From Patulibacter minatonensis DSM 18081 (lineage in GTDB: Bacteria > Actinomycetota > Thermoleophilia > Solirubrobacterales > Solirubrobacteraceae), in NCBI RefSeq assembly GCF_000519325.1, contig NZ_KI912613.1, positions 3,589,633 to 3,653,632 on the forward strand: a DNA stretch of 64,000 bases. The letters run 5' to 3'. The position numbers and the translations under genes are program-made. The notes beneath the pieces are model-generated. The model was not told where the DNA came from, made no database searches, and saw only the letters and a list, made by a program, of their open reading frames with translations. This document shows, one piece after another, positions 7,459 through 14,819 of the stretch (its first letter is position 1; the number at the start of each line of letters is the position of its first letter).

Positions 7459-8715
7459 TCAGACGCCGATCTCGCCCTTGATGGCGCCCGGGCCCTCGCC
7501 GGTGCGGCCCTCGTCCTCGGTCTTCGCGCCGACGAGGATGGCGATCTTGCCGGAGTGCTTGTTGTCGCGCATGAGCTGGTGGACGTTGGCGGTCTCCTCG
7601 AACCCGACCGTCTTCCAGAGCACCGGCTTGACCTTGCCCTCGGCGATGAGGGCGTTGGCCTTCATGCACTGGTAGGCGTTGGCGAAGTGGGAGCCGATGA
7701 TCTCCTTCTGCTTCATCCAGAGGTACCGCACGTCGAAGTCGAGCGTGTAGCCCGACGTCGCGCCGCAGATGACGACCTTGCCGAACGGCTTGACCGTGAA
7801 GACGGAGGTCGGGAACGTGGCCTTGCCGACGTGCTCGAAGACGACGTCGGGCGCGTCGCCGAGGAGCTCCTTGACCTTCTTGGAGAACGCGCGGGAGTGG
7901 CCGAAGCGCTCCTTCTCCTGCTCCGGCGTCTCGTCGCCGGTGCGCATCATGCCCTTGAAGTCGTTGCGGTTGATGTACCCGACCGCGCCGAGCTCCTTGA
8001 CGAGCTCGCCCTTCTCGTCGGACGACACCACGCCGACGCACTCCGCGCCGGCGGCGAGGCAGAGCTGGATCGCGAAGACGCCCAGGCCGCCGGCGGCGCC
8101 CCAGATCAGGACCTTGTCGCCGGCCTTGATGGCGGCGCGGTCCATGAGCATGCGGTAGGCGGTGAAGTACGTCAGGCCGTAGGACGCGGCCTCGGCCCAG
8201 GAGAGGTGCGCCGGCTTCGGGAGCAGCTGCTGCGCCTGGACCTTGCAGAACTCGGCGAAGGAGCCCCAGGTGGTCTCGTAGGCCCAGATCTTCTGCGACG
8301 GGGCGGCCATCGGGTCGAGGCCGTGGACCTCGACGTCCTCGTAGGACGCCTGGTTGCAGTGGATGACGACTTCGTCGCCGACCTTCCAGCGCGTGACGCC
8401 GTCGCCGACCTTCCAGACGATGCCCGACGCGTCGGAGCCGCCGATGTGGTGGCCGAACTCGGGGTGGTCGCCGTACTTGAAGACGGAGACGGGCTGGCCG
8501 AGGGCGGCCCAGACGTTGTTGAAGTTCACGCCGGCGGCCATGACCCGCACGACGACCTCGAACGCGCCGGGCTGCGGCACGTCGACGGTCTCGAGCTGGA
8601 TCGCGTCCTCGGGCTCGCCGAGGCGGTCTTCGCGGATCGCCCAGGCGGACATCGTCGCGGGCAGCTCCCCGGGGGCCGTGCGCGCGGTGTGCAGGTCTGT
8701 GAGGTCGACGGACAT
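7459..8715 (-). CDS. ccrA: crotonyl-CoA carboxylase/reductase
   Basis: 418 residues from the ATG at 8715. It is a medium-chain dehydrogenase/reductase. The NADPH-binding Rossmann motif is LIWGAAGGLGVFAIQLCLAA, and family blocks such as AGVNFNNVWAALGQPVS, VVIHCNQASYEDVEVHG and TTWGSFAEFCKVQAQQLLPK match crotonyl-CoA carboxylase/reductases. These convert crotonyl-CoA, CO2 and NADPH to ethylmalonyl-CoA, for the ethylmalonyl-CoA pathway or as a polyketide extender source. The family CO2-pocket Asn, Phe/Glu and His seem present (FNNVW, SFAEF, SHFAN), though I did not map numbering. No other pathway gene is adjacent. A GTG at 8733 is an alternative start. Confidence 0.92.
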   Translation of the reverse strand: MSVDLTDLHTARTAPGELPATMSAWAIREDRLGEPEDAIQLETVDVPQPGAFEVVVRVMAAGVNFNNVWAALGQPVSVFKYGDHPEFGHHIGGSDASGIVWKVGDGVTRWKVGDEVVIHCNQASYEDVEVHGLDPMAAPSQKIWAYETTWGSFAEFCKVQAQQLLPKPAHLSWAEAASYGLTYFTAYRMLMDRAAIKAGDKVLIWGAAGGLGVFAIQLCLAAGAECVGVVSSDEKGELVKELGAVGYINRNDFKGMMRTGDETPEQEKERFGHSRAFSKKVKELLGDAPDVVFEHVGKATFPTSVFTVKPFGKVVICGATSGYTLDFDVRYLWMKQKEIIGSHFANAYQCMKANALIAEGKVKPVLWKTVGFEETANVHQLMRDNKHSGKIAILVGAKTEDEGRTGEGPGAIKGEIGV

Positions 8716-8787
8716 CCGCGGAACCCTACCCACAGTACGACCGGACCGGATGCCCGCCCGGCCCCCGTTGGAGAACCGCTGGGGGTG

Positions 8788-9216
8788 CTAGGGCAGCAGC
8801 AGCTCGCCGTCGGAGCTGCCGCGGGTCTTCCCGACCCGCAGCCGGGCGTCCTCGATCCCGGATCCGGCCTGCAGGCGCCAGGTCCCGCGGGTGACCGTGC
8901 CCTGGATGGCGGCGACGCCGCCGGGCGCGATCGGATCCTTGGTCGCGCGCGTCCGCCCGCCCGATCCGGAGGGCGCCAGGGTCGCCCGGACGGACTTCGT
9001 CGACTGGTTGCTGATGACGATCCGGACCGGACCGCCGCCGAGGCGCGCGGGGGAGATCGTGACGCCCTTGTCGGTGATGGCCGCGCTGACCTGGAGCGTC
9101 GCCGGAGGACGCGAGCCGTTCGGCTTGTCCTTCTGGTCGACGCGGCCGCAGCCGGTCAGGACGGAGCCGGCGACGACCGCGGTGCTCATGAGGACGATGG
9201 AACTGCGGGCGTGCAT
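8788..9216 (-). CDS. small lipoprotein
   Basis: 142 residues from the ATG at 9216. The signal ends in a lipobox, VAGSVLTGC, so the protein should be anchored to the membrane outer face through Cys. The mature part is a single beta-rich domain (PVRIVISNQSTKSVRATLAP, GVAAIQGTVTRGTWRL) resembling cupredoxin-like or immunoglobulin-like folds but without metal ligands. No specific family recognised. Confidence 0.72.
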   Translation of the reverse strand: MHARSSIVLMSTAVVAGSVLTGCGRVDQKDKPNGSRPPATLQVSAAITDKGVTISPARLGGGPVRIVISNQSTKSVRATLAPSGSGGRTRATKDPIAPGGVAAIQGTVTRGTWRLQAGSGIEDARLRVGKTRGSSDGELLLP

Positions 9217-9351
9217 CGCTTCCGGGCTCTCCAGGTTCGGTCGCGGCAGGGGCCGCGGACGATCGGTCGCAACCCTACCCGAGGTCGCGTTCCGTGTCCG
9301 ATCGATCTGCGACACCCGTCGAGCGGACGGTGCGCGCGCGGTCGCGGGACC

Positions 9352-10407
9352 TCAGGCCGAGACGTCGCCGCCGGCCCGGCGGAAGGGCAGGGCGACGACC
9401 CGCGCGGACGTGGGGCCGCCCTCGGCCGGCCGCAGCACCACGGTGTCCTCCGGCTCGATCTCCCGCCGCACGAGCGCCAGGGCGATCGGTCCGAGGGCGG
9501 GGGAGTCGACGCAGGTCGTCACGCGACCGAGCTCGCGCCCGTCCCGGACGATCACGGTGCCGACCGGCACCGTGCGCTCCAGCTCGAGACCCCGCAGGTG
9601 CCGGTTGGGCCGGCCGCGCCAGTGCAGGCGCGCGACGGTCTCCTGCCCGACGTAGCACCCCTTCGTGAAGCTCACAGCCCGTTCGACGATCCCGGCCTCG
9701 GCGGGCATGACGCTCTCGTCCATCTCGTGATGCAGGCGGGGACGGCCCGCCTCGACGCGCGTGACCTCCGCCGCGGAGGCGTCGACCGGACGCGCGCCGT
9801 GCTGCTCGAGGGCCGACCGGACGGCGTCGGTGTCCGCGGCGGCGGGCAGCACGTCGACGCCCGCGGGCGTCCGGACGAGGCGGACGGGGACCCCGTCGAC
9901 GTCGGCGGCGACGGTCGCGTGCTCCTCGTCCGCGAGCGCCTCCGCCGCCGGGCCGAGCACGGACCCGGTGCGAGGTCCGGCCAGGGAGAGCAGCCCCAGC
10001 TGCAGCGTCCGCTTGTGCAGCTCGACGTCGAACCCGATCAGGTGACGGCGCAGGTGGTCGAACAGCGCCTGGAGCCCGCTGCGCTCGCACAGGAGCAGCA
10101 GCTCGACGTCGTCGGACGTCCCCACGTGCACGATCCGCAGGTCGGCGACGATCTTCCCCTTCGGCGTCAGGAGCGCCGCGTAGGTCCCCGTTCCGGGCTC
10201 GAGGGCCTCGACGTCCGCGGTGACCTGGCCGGTCAGGAAGGTGCGCGCCTCCGTGCCGGTCAGCGCGAGCTTCCCCGACGGGGACCGGTCGACGAGGCCG
10301 GCGCCCTCGCGCAGGTCGCGGTAGCCGGCGGCGACGACCTCGGGGTCGGGGGGCTCGTCGGCCGGGGGCGCGGCCGGTGCGTCGTGGGTCTGGGGGACAT
10401 CGGGCAC
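9352..10407 (-). CDS. ygfZ: YgfZ/GcvT folate-binding protein
   Basis: 351 residues from a GTG. The YgfZ signature KGCYVGQE is present in SFTKGCYVGQETVARLHWRG, together with the GcvT-type N-terminal folate-binding fold (GTEARTFLTGQVTADV, TPKGKIVADLRI). YgfZ proteins bind tetrahydrofolate and help assemble or repair certain iron-sulfur enzymes in the cytoplasm. The first 25 residues are a Pro/Ala-rich extension. It is divergent from the gene at 10482, sharing about 75 bases of promoter space. Confidence 0.9.
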   Translation of the reverse strand: MPDVPQTHDAPAAPPADEPPDPEVVAAGYRDLREGAGLVDRSPSGKLALTGTEARTFLTGQVTADVEALEPGTGTYAALLTPKGKIVADLRIVHVGTSDDVELLLLCERSGLQALFDHLRRHLIGFDVELHKRTLQLGLLSLAGPRTGSVLGPAAEALADEEHATVAADVDGVPVRLVRTPAGVDVLPAAADTDAVRSALEQHGARPVDASAAEVTRVEAGRPRLHHEMDESVMPAEAGIVERAVSFTKGCYVGQETVARLHWRGRPNRHLRGLELERTVPVGTVIVRDGRELGRVTTCVDSPALGPIALALVRREIEPEDTVVLRPAEGGPTSARVVALPFRRAGGDVSA

Positions 10408-10481
10408 GTCTCCGACAGTAGCGCCCGCCGATCCGGTTCCCGACGCAGGGCGTTCCGGACGATCATCTAGAGTGCAGGCCG

Positions 10482-10847
10482 ATGTCGCTCGCCAAGAACT
10501 TCCAGCGGGTCCTCGACTCCCTGCCCGACGACTGGTCGGACCTGTCGCTCGATCTGCGGATCGTCGACGAGGACCGCTACGTGGAGGCGGCCACGTACGT
10601 CACCACGACGTGCAACGCGCAGCCGTACTCCCGGCACGACTGGCACTGGCGGATCCTCGTCGCGCACCGGTTCGGCCACGCCGCGGCGCCGACCGCGGTG
10701 CTGTCGGCGCTGTCGCTGCTGGACCAGGCCGGGATCACGGGCGAGATCGTCGTGCGGGACGTCCGCGTCGGACGCGCCGAGGTGGAGCCGATGTGGGGGC
10801 GGGGAGAGACCGCCCGCCAGGAGTTCCGTCGGCTCCGCGCCCACTGA
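10482..10847 (+). CDS. hypothetical protein, small soluble
   Basis: 121 residues beginning MSLAKNFQRVLDSLPDDWSD. It is a compact alpha/beta protein with Trp/His-rich centre (SRHDWHWRILVAHRFGHAA) and no membrane segment. The gene stops 16 bases before the next start and is probably in an operon with the receiver-like gene. Function is not recognised. Confidence 0.75.
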   Translation: MSLAKNFQRVLDSLPDDWSDLSLDLRIVDEDRYVEAATYVTTTCNAQPYSRHDWHWRILVAHRFGHAAAPTAVLSALSLLDQAGITGEIVVRDVRVGRAEVEPMWGRGETARQEFRRLRAH

Positions 10848-10863
10848 CGGCCGGGCGACGCAC

Positions 10864-11214
10864 GTGCGCATCGCCGTCGTGGTTCCCGATCTGCTGTTCG
10901 GGTCGCAGGCCATGGAGATCGTGAAGGCCGCCGGGCACGACCCGGAGCTGACGTCGGACATCGACGGGCTCGTCGAGCTCCTGGCGGCGGAGGACTTCGC
11001 CGCCATCGTCGCCGACCTGAGCGTCGACGGGGTCGAGCGGGCCGAGGCCATCGCCGACGTCCGGCCCGCCGGCGTCCCGGTGCTGGCGTGCTTCCCGCAC
11101 GTCGAGCCCGAGGTCCGCTCCGTCGCGCTCGAGGTCGGGCTGGACCAGGTCGTCCCGCGCTCGCGCCTGGCGCGCGAGGGCGGGGCCCTGCTGAACGCCC
11201 TGCTCGACGCCTAG
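10864..11214 (+). CDS. degenerate response-regulator receiver-like protein
   Basis: 116 residues from a GTG. The layout matches a CheY-like fold: MRIAVVVPDLLFGSQAMEIV as strand 1 and helix 1, then FAAIVADLSVDG with Asp at the phosphorylation-strand position, and VPVLACFPHVEPEVRSVALE after strand 4. The conserved Thr/Ser and Lys of an active receiver are not where expected (ACF; VVPRSR). It is therefore probably a pseudo-receiver used for protein binding. No output domain and no adjacent kinase. Co-transcription with the 10482 gene is likely. Confidence 0.65.
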   Translation: MRIAVVVPDLLFGSQAMEIVKAAGHDPELTSDIDGLVELLAAEDFAAIVADLSVDGVERAEAIADVRPAGVPVLACFPHVEPEVRSVALEVGLDQVVPRSRLAREGGALLNALLDA

Positions 11215-11220
11215 GGGACC

Positions 11221-11237
11221 GGGGCGGGCCCCGCCCC
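11221..11237. terminator. GC-rich palindrome between convergent genes
   Basis: GGGGCGGG, one C, then CCCGCCCC forms an almost loop-less inverted repeat just after the receiver-like gene and before the end of the convergent lipoprotein gene. It may act as a bidirectional terminator; there is no U-tract. Confidence 0.45.
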
Positions 11238-11293
11238 GAGCGTCCCGACGCCGGCCGTGCCGAACGTCGGCGAGGCTCGGGGCACCCGCGGGC

Positions 11294-12397
11294 TCAGCTC
11301 CCCGGCGCCTTGCTCCAGACCATCGCGTCGACGTCCGGCGCCTTCTTCGTGATGCCGACCTTCGCCTCCCAGGTCGCCCACGTGCGCAGCTCGGCACGGG
11401 GGAGCGTGCCGGTCCGGCCGACCTGGTCGACGAAGGCCGGCTTGACCGCGGCGAGCTGCTGCTCGGTGGTCGCCGGATCGATGCTCTTGTCGCCCGACCC
11501 GCTGCGCAGGGCCTTCACCGCCTCGTCGTCCTGGCCCTTCGGGGTCGACGCGACGGCCTCGTAGCCGGCGGCGCTCGCCCGGGCGAACGCGAGGACGTCG
11601 TCGCCGCGGGACGCCAGCGTCTTCGGCGTGGCGACGATCAGCAGCTCGGGGTAGACCGGCGCGCCGTAGGCGTCGAGGCGGAAGACGTGGGTCTTCGGCC
11701 GTCGGGCGGTCAGGGCGACGCCCTCCGCGTTCCAGAACCCGATCGCCGCGGCGACCTTGCCGCTGAGCACCGACGGGACGGCCTCGAAGCCGATCGTCGC
11801 ACGCTCGACCTGCTTCGGATCGCCACCGTCGCCGCGGACGATCTGGTCGAGCGCCGCGTCGTCGCTGGGCAGGCCGGTGACGCCGACCCTCTTCCCCTCG
11901 AGGTCGCGCGGCCGGCGGACGCCCGGCGACGCCAGGACCGCGGCGAGCGGCCGCTGCACGAGCGCGCCGACGGCCACGAGGTCCGCGCCGTCCTGCCGCG
12001 CCAGCGCGACGTCGTGGATGTCCATGACCGCGAGGTCGGTCTTGCCGGCCGCGAGGAGCTTCGCCCCGTCCGCGCCGGAGCCCGGGATCCGGATCTGCAC
12101 CTTCAGCCCCGCCTTGCGGAAGAGCCCGCGCTCCTGCGCCACGTAGAGGCCCGTGTGGACCGCGTTGGGCGCGAAGTCGAGGGTGAGGCTGAGCGGCCGT
12201 GACGCGGCGCCGGGCTCGGTCGTCGCGCCCCCGGCCGTGCGCGTGCCGGTGCTCCCGCCGTCGGAGCCCCCGCAGCCCGCCAGCAGGCCGGCGCTCACCG
12301 CGAGCGCCGCCAGCCGGACCACCGTCCCCGTCGATCGTCGGCGGGACGCCGATCGGACGAGGGTGGCCGGGCTCCGGGGGTCCTGCGATCCAGACAT
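11294..12397 (-). CDS. ABC transporter substrate-binding lipoprotein, NMT1/SsuA-like
   Basis: 367 residues from the ATG at 12397. A basic N-terminus leads to a lipobox, SAGLLAGC, so the protein is surface-anchored. The mature part has the type-2 periplasmic-binding fold of the NMT1/THI5 and nitrate-sulfonate group: LTLDFAPNAVHTGLYVAQERG, LAVMDIHDVALARQDGADLV, and LEGKRVGVTGLPSDDAALDQ. Family ligands include pyrimidine precursors of thiamine and alkanesulfonates; the ligand here cannot be told. No ATPase or permease gene is adjacent, so this is an orphan component. Confidence 0.85.
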   Translation of the reverse strand: MSGSQDPRSPATLVRSASRRRSTGTVVRLAALAVSAGLLAGCGGSDGGSTGTRTAGGATTEPGAASRPLSLTLDFAPNAVHTGLYVAQERGLFRKAGLKVQIRIPGSGADGAKLLAAGKTDLAVMDIHDVALARQDGADLVAVGALVQRPLAAVLASPGVRRPRDLEGKRVGVTGLPSDDAALDQIVRGDGGDPKQVERATIGFEAVPSVLSGKVAAAIGFWNAEGVALTARRPKTHVFRLDAYGAPVYPELLIVATPKTLASRGDDVLAFARASAAGYEAVASTPKGQDDEAVKALRSGSGDKSIDPATTEQQLAAVKPAFVDQVGRTGTLPRAELRTWATWEAKVGITKKAPDVDAMVWSKAPGS

Positions 12398-12736
12398 GGC
12401 ACACAGGGTGGCGGACCGGGGGATCCGGCGGCTTGACGGCCGGTTGAATGAAGCGAGCTGCTCTGAGCCGGCCAGTTCCGGACGACGATCACTCCGTCCA
12501 TCGGAACTCGTCACTGAAGGTCCTGCTTCAGAACCTCGAACAACCCGACCCGTGTCTTCGAGAAATCGGGCCTCGATTCGGCGACTCAGCGCGCATCTCG
12601 GCTCTAGCAAGATGCTCATGGACGCACAAGCAGGCCTACGCGTCCAGTTTTCCGGCGAGGTCGATATTGCTGCCCGGGTGGCTGGTACCTTGCTCGCCGC
12701 TGTCCACTCGGCAGTTCTCTTACCAGGAGTAGTTGT
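12398..12736. other. lower-GC divergent intergenic region
   Basis: About 340 bases between the minus-strand lipoprotein gene and the secreted-protein gene, visibly richer in A and T than the surroundings. No gene is supported on either strand. An AGGAG ribosome binding site at 12725-12729 belongs to the downstream gene. Confidence 0.6.
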
Positions 12737-13735
12737 ATGCGTAGAAGTGTTGTGGTCGCCTTCGTTGCGACGTCCTTGGCGATCGGAGTCGCACAGTCGG
12801 CGTCGGCGGATGTTCGCCGCGGAGGCGTCGATGACCCAGTCGGCGATAGCACCGGCGGGGCGACTAGGGACATCACGCGGTTCGCGGCCAGTTACGACCA
12901 GAACGGCAGGATCTACGGCAACGTCACGTTCGCAGCGCCGTACGATCCCGCGCAGCCGTCGTTTGTGTCGATGAAGTTCGCGTCGATCGACGGATCGACG
13001 TGTGGCGGCGTCAGTGCGAGCCTGTTCGGGTTCCAAGACTCCGCGTCGCCTATTTTCACGATTGATGGCGTCCGTGGAACCGGTTCTGGATTCGGGACGC
13101 AGCTGGACACCACGAGCGTGGCGTTCTCGGCGACCAACTCACAGTTGGCGAATCGCGACTGGAAGTGCGTGACCGTCACGGTGTCGCCGAAGGACGGCGA
13201 CGGGACGATTTCTGATCAGCTCACCGGACCGCTGTACTTCGATGGGTTCGCTCCCGACAGCGACGGTGACGGCGTCGCAGACAGCATCGACAAGTGCCCG
13301 ACGGTCGCCGCACCCGGCACCGCCGACGGGTGCGTCCCGCCGGCCACGACGCCTGCTCCGACGCCTGGGGGCGGCTCAGGTAGCGGCACCGCGCCGGCCA
13401 CCACGACGGCGTCGGCAACGTTCAAGGCTTTGAAGACCGTGAAGCGCGGGAAGTCCACGGCGCTGCGTCTGACGGTGAAGAACCCGACGTCCGCGCTGAT
13501 CAAGGGCGTGAAGGTCATGTTCACCGCCCCAAAGAACACGACGTTCAAGAACGGCAAGAAGCGGTCGAAGACCGTGACCGTCGCCCTCGGAGACATCGGT
13601 GTCGGAAAGACCAAGACGGCATCCGTGACGGTCCAGACGACCAAGAAGTCGAGGAAGTCCTCGACGATCGCAGTCAAGGTGCAGCCGACTGGATTGAAGA
13701 GCACGAAGGTGTCAGTGCCCCTGAAGACCCGCTGA
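12737..13735 (+). CDS. secreted protein with thrombospondin type-3 calcium motif
   Basis: 332 residues from an ATG with AGGAG seven bases upstream. A Sec signal peptide (VVAFVATSLAIGVAQSASAD) is followed by a beta-rich domain of about 150 residues, then a TSP3-like calcium site DSDGDGVADSIDKCP, a Pro/Thr/Gly linker and a C-terminal Ig-like domain rich in Lys and Thr. The C-terminal domain (KRGKSTALRLTVKNPTSALI) resembles CARDB/DUF11-type repeats and the end of the 14820-18122 nuclease. Third codon positions carry more A/T than neighbours, consistent with recent transfer. Cell-surface role likely; exact function unknown. Confidence 0.8.
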   Translation: MRRSVVVAFVATSLAIGVAQSASADVRRGGVDDPVGDSTGGATRDITRFAASYDQNGRIYGNVTFAAPYDPAQPSFVSMKFASIDGSTCGGVSASLFGFQDSASPIFTIDGVRGTGSGFGTQLDTTSVAFSATNSQLANRDWKCVTVTVSPKDGDGTISDQLTGPLYFDGFAPDSDGDGVADSIDKCPTVAAPGTADGCVPPATTPAPTPGGGSGSGTAPATTTASATFKALKTVKRGKSTALRLTVKNPTSALIKGVKVMFTAPKNTTFKNGKKRSKTVTVALGDIGVGKTKTASVTVQTTKKSRKSSTIAVKVQPTGLKSTKVSVPLKTR

Positions 13736-13760
13736 GATCCAACCGCCCGCAAGAGAGTCG

Positions 13761-13779
13761 CCGCCGCGCACTGCGGCGG
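13761..13779 (+). terminator. terminator hairpin after the TSP3 protein gene
   Basis: CCGCCGC (13761-13767), loop GCACT, GCGGCGG (13773-13779), followed by TGGGTTTCG. A 7-bp GC stem with a short T-containing tail, 25 bases after the stop codon. Confidence 0.6.
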
Positions 13780-14032
13780 TGGGTTTCGTCGGTTTCCGCG
13801 CCTTGAAGGTCTTCCGGAACAGTCGAGACGGCGCTGCGAGCGACAAGCGGTGAAGCGTCGCTGAGCAGTGGACCGTCAACGTGTCCCAGCGAAGTCTGCG
13901 GCAGCGCCGCGGGGCTTCGCGCTCAAGCCAGCGACCGGTCGGATGCGATCGGCCGGCCGGCCGGCCCGGGCAAGTCGACTCGAGGGTTCTGTGTCAACCC
14001 GCGCCCGCGGCCCCAGTCGTTACGGTGGTGTG

Positions 14033-14506
14033 ATGGAAGCCAGCGGCGAATCGATCTCCCCCGAGGGCCTCGAGGCCCTGAAGGCGGAGCTGGACGAGCT
14101 CGAGGGTCCGGCGCGCCGGGACATCGCCGCGCGCATCCAGCGGGCGCGCGAGCTCGGCGACCTGAAGGAGAACGCCGAGTACCACCAGGCCAAGGACGAC
14201 CAGGCGCACCTCGAGACCCGGATCGCCGGCCTGCTGGAGCGTCGCCGGAACGCCGTCGTGACCGAGGTCTCGACGAGCGGGAACGTCGTCGGGTTCGGCT
14301 CCACCGTGACGCTCGTCGACGTCGACACCGAGAAGGTCCAGAAGTGGTCCCTCGTCGGTGCCGCGGAGGCCGACGCGAGCGCCGGCAAGATCTCCGTCGA
14401 GTCGCCGGTCGCCCAGGCGGTCCTCGGCCACGCGCTCGGCGACGTCGTGAAGGTCACGACGCCGCGCGGCGTGCGCAACCTGCGCGTCGACAAGCTCGGC
14501 GACTGA
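14033..14506 (+). CDS. greA: transcription elongation factor GreA
   Basis: 157 residues from the ATG at 14033. The N-terminal coiled coil holds the GreA signature (LKAELDELEGPARRDIAARI, ARELGDLKENAEYHQAKDDQ) with acidic tip residues, and the C-terminal FKBP-like domain is present (VTLVDVDTEKVQKWSLVG, SPVAQAVLGHALGD). GreA rescues backtracked RNA polymerase by stimulating transcript cleavage. Length is normal. An upstream in-frame start at 13868 would add a non-conserved Arg-rich stretch and is rejected. Confidence 0.93.
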   Translation: MEASGESISPEGLEALKAELDELEGPARRDIAARIQRARELGDLKENAEYHQAKDDQAHLETRIAGLLERRRNAVVTEVSTSGNVVGFGSTVTLVDVDTEKVQKWSLVGAAEADASAGKISVESPVAQAVLGHALGDVVKVTTPRGVRNLRVDKLGD

Positions 14507-14515
14507 CCCCCGGCC

Positions 14516-14534
14516 GCCCCGGGTGGCCCGGGGC
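14516..14534 (+). terminator. terminator hairpin after greA
   Basis: GCCCCGGG, loop TGG, CCCGGGGC form an 8-bp perfect stem 10 bases after the greA stop, nested in a longer CCCCGGCC / GGCCGGGG pair. No U-tract. Confidence 0.65.
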
Positions 14535-14540
14535 CGGGGC

Positions 14541-14656
14541 GAGGCGGGGAGCGATCCGGCTCTGGTTCGTCGGACGAGCCATCGACGCATCGGTCGGTCT
14601 GCGAGCGGGGAGTGATGCGCGCTTGGTTCGTCAGACGAGCCATCGACGCATCGCGC
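14541..14656. repeat. two-copy direct repeat with 61-bp spacing
   Basis: TGGTTCGTCGGACGAGCC followed by ATCGACGCATCG begins at 14563 and is repeated at 14624 as TGGTTCGTCAGACGAGCC plus the same 12 bases; similarity extends upstream through GCGAG and GGGGAGYGAT. Each copy holds a near-palindrome, GGTTCGTC G GACGAGCC. The 61-bp period is the same as in the unrelated-looking arrays at 3418 and 37295. Confidence 0.85.
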
Positions 14657-14819
14657 GGCCCGCGGCCCGCGAACCGCGAGCCCTGTGCCGCCGGAGCCGT
14701 CTCGCGCCCGGCGGCCGTGCCGGCCTCCGGAGGCGGAGACGCTCGCGCGTCACGACCTCCGCAGGCACCACCGGTCCCGCCACCCCGAACAGGGCGGCGG
14801 GACGCTCCGGGCTCCGGGC

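Larger units (their letters stand above)
14507..14819. other. convergent intergenic region with a repeat pair, no gene
   Basis: 313 bases between greA and the 3' end of the minus-strand nuclease gene. It holds the greA terminator and the 61-bp spaced repeat pair at about 14545-14655. No gene supported. Confidence 0.6.

Noticed and set aside
10864..11214. An active response regulator partner for the double kinase
   Set aside because: Receiver lacks the conserved Thr and Lys, has no output domain, and lies 45 kb away.
12398..12736. N-terminal extension of the lipoprotein gene to 13036
   Set aside because: The lipobox and signal peptide fix the start at 12397; the extension is antisense of the TSP3 gene.
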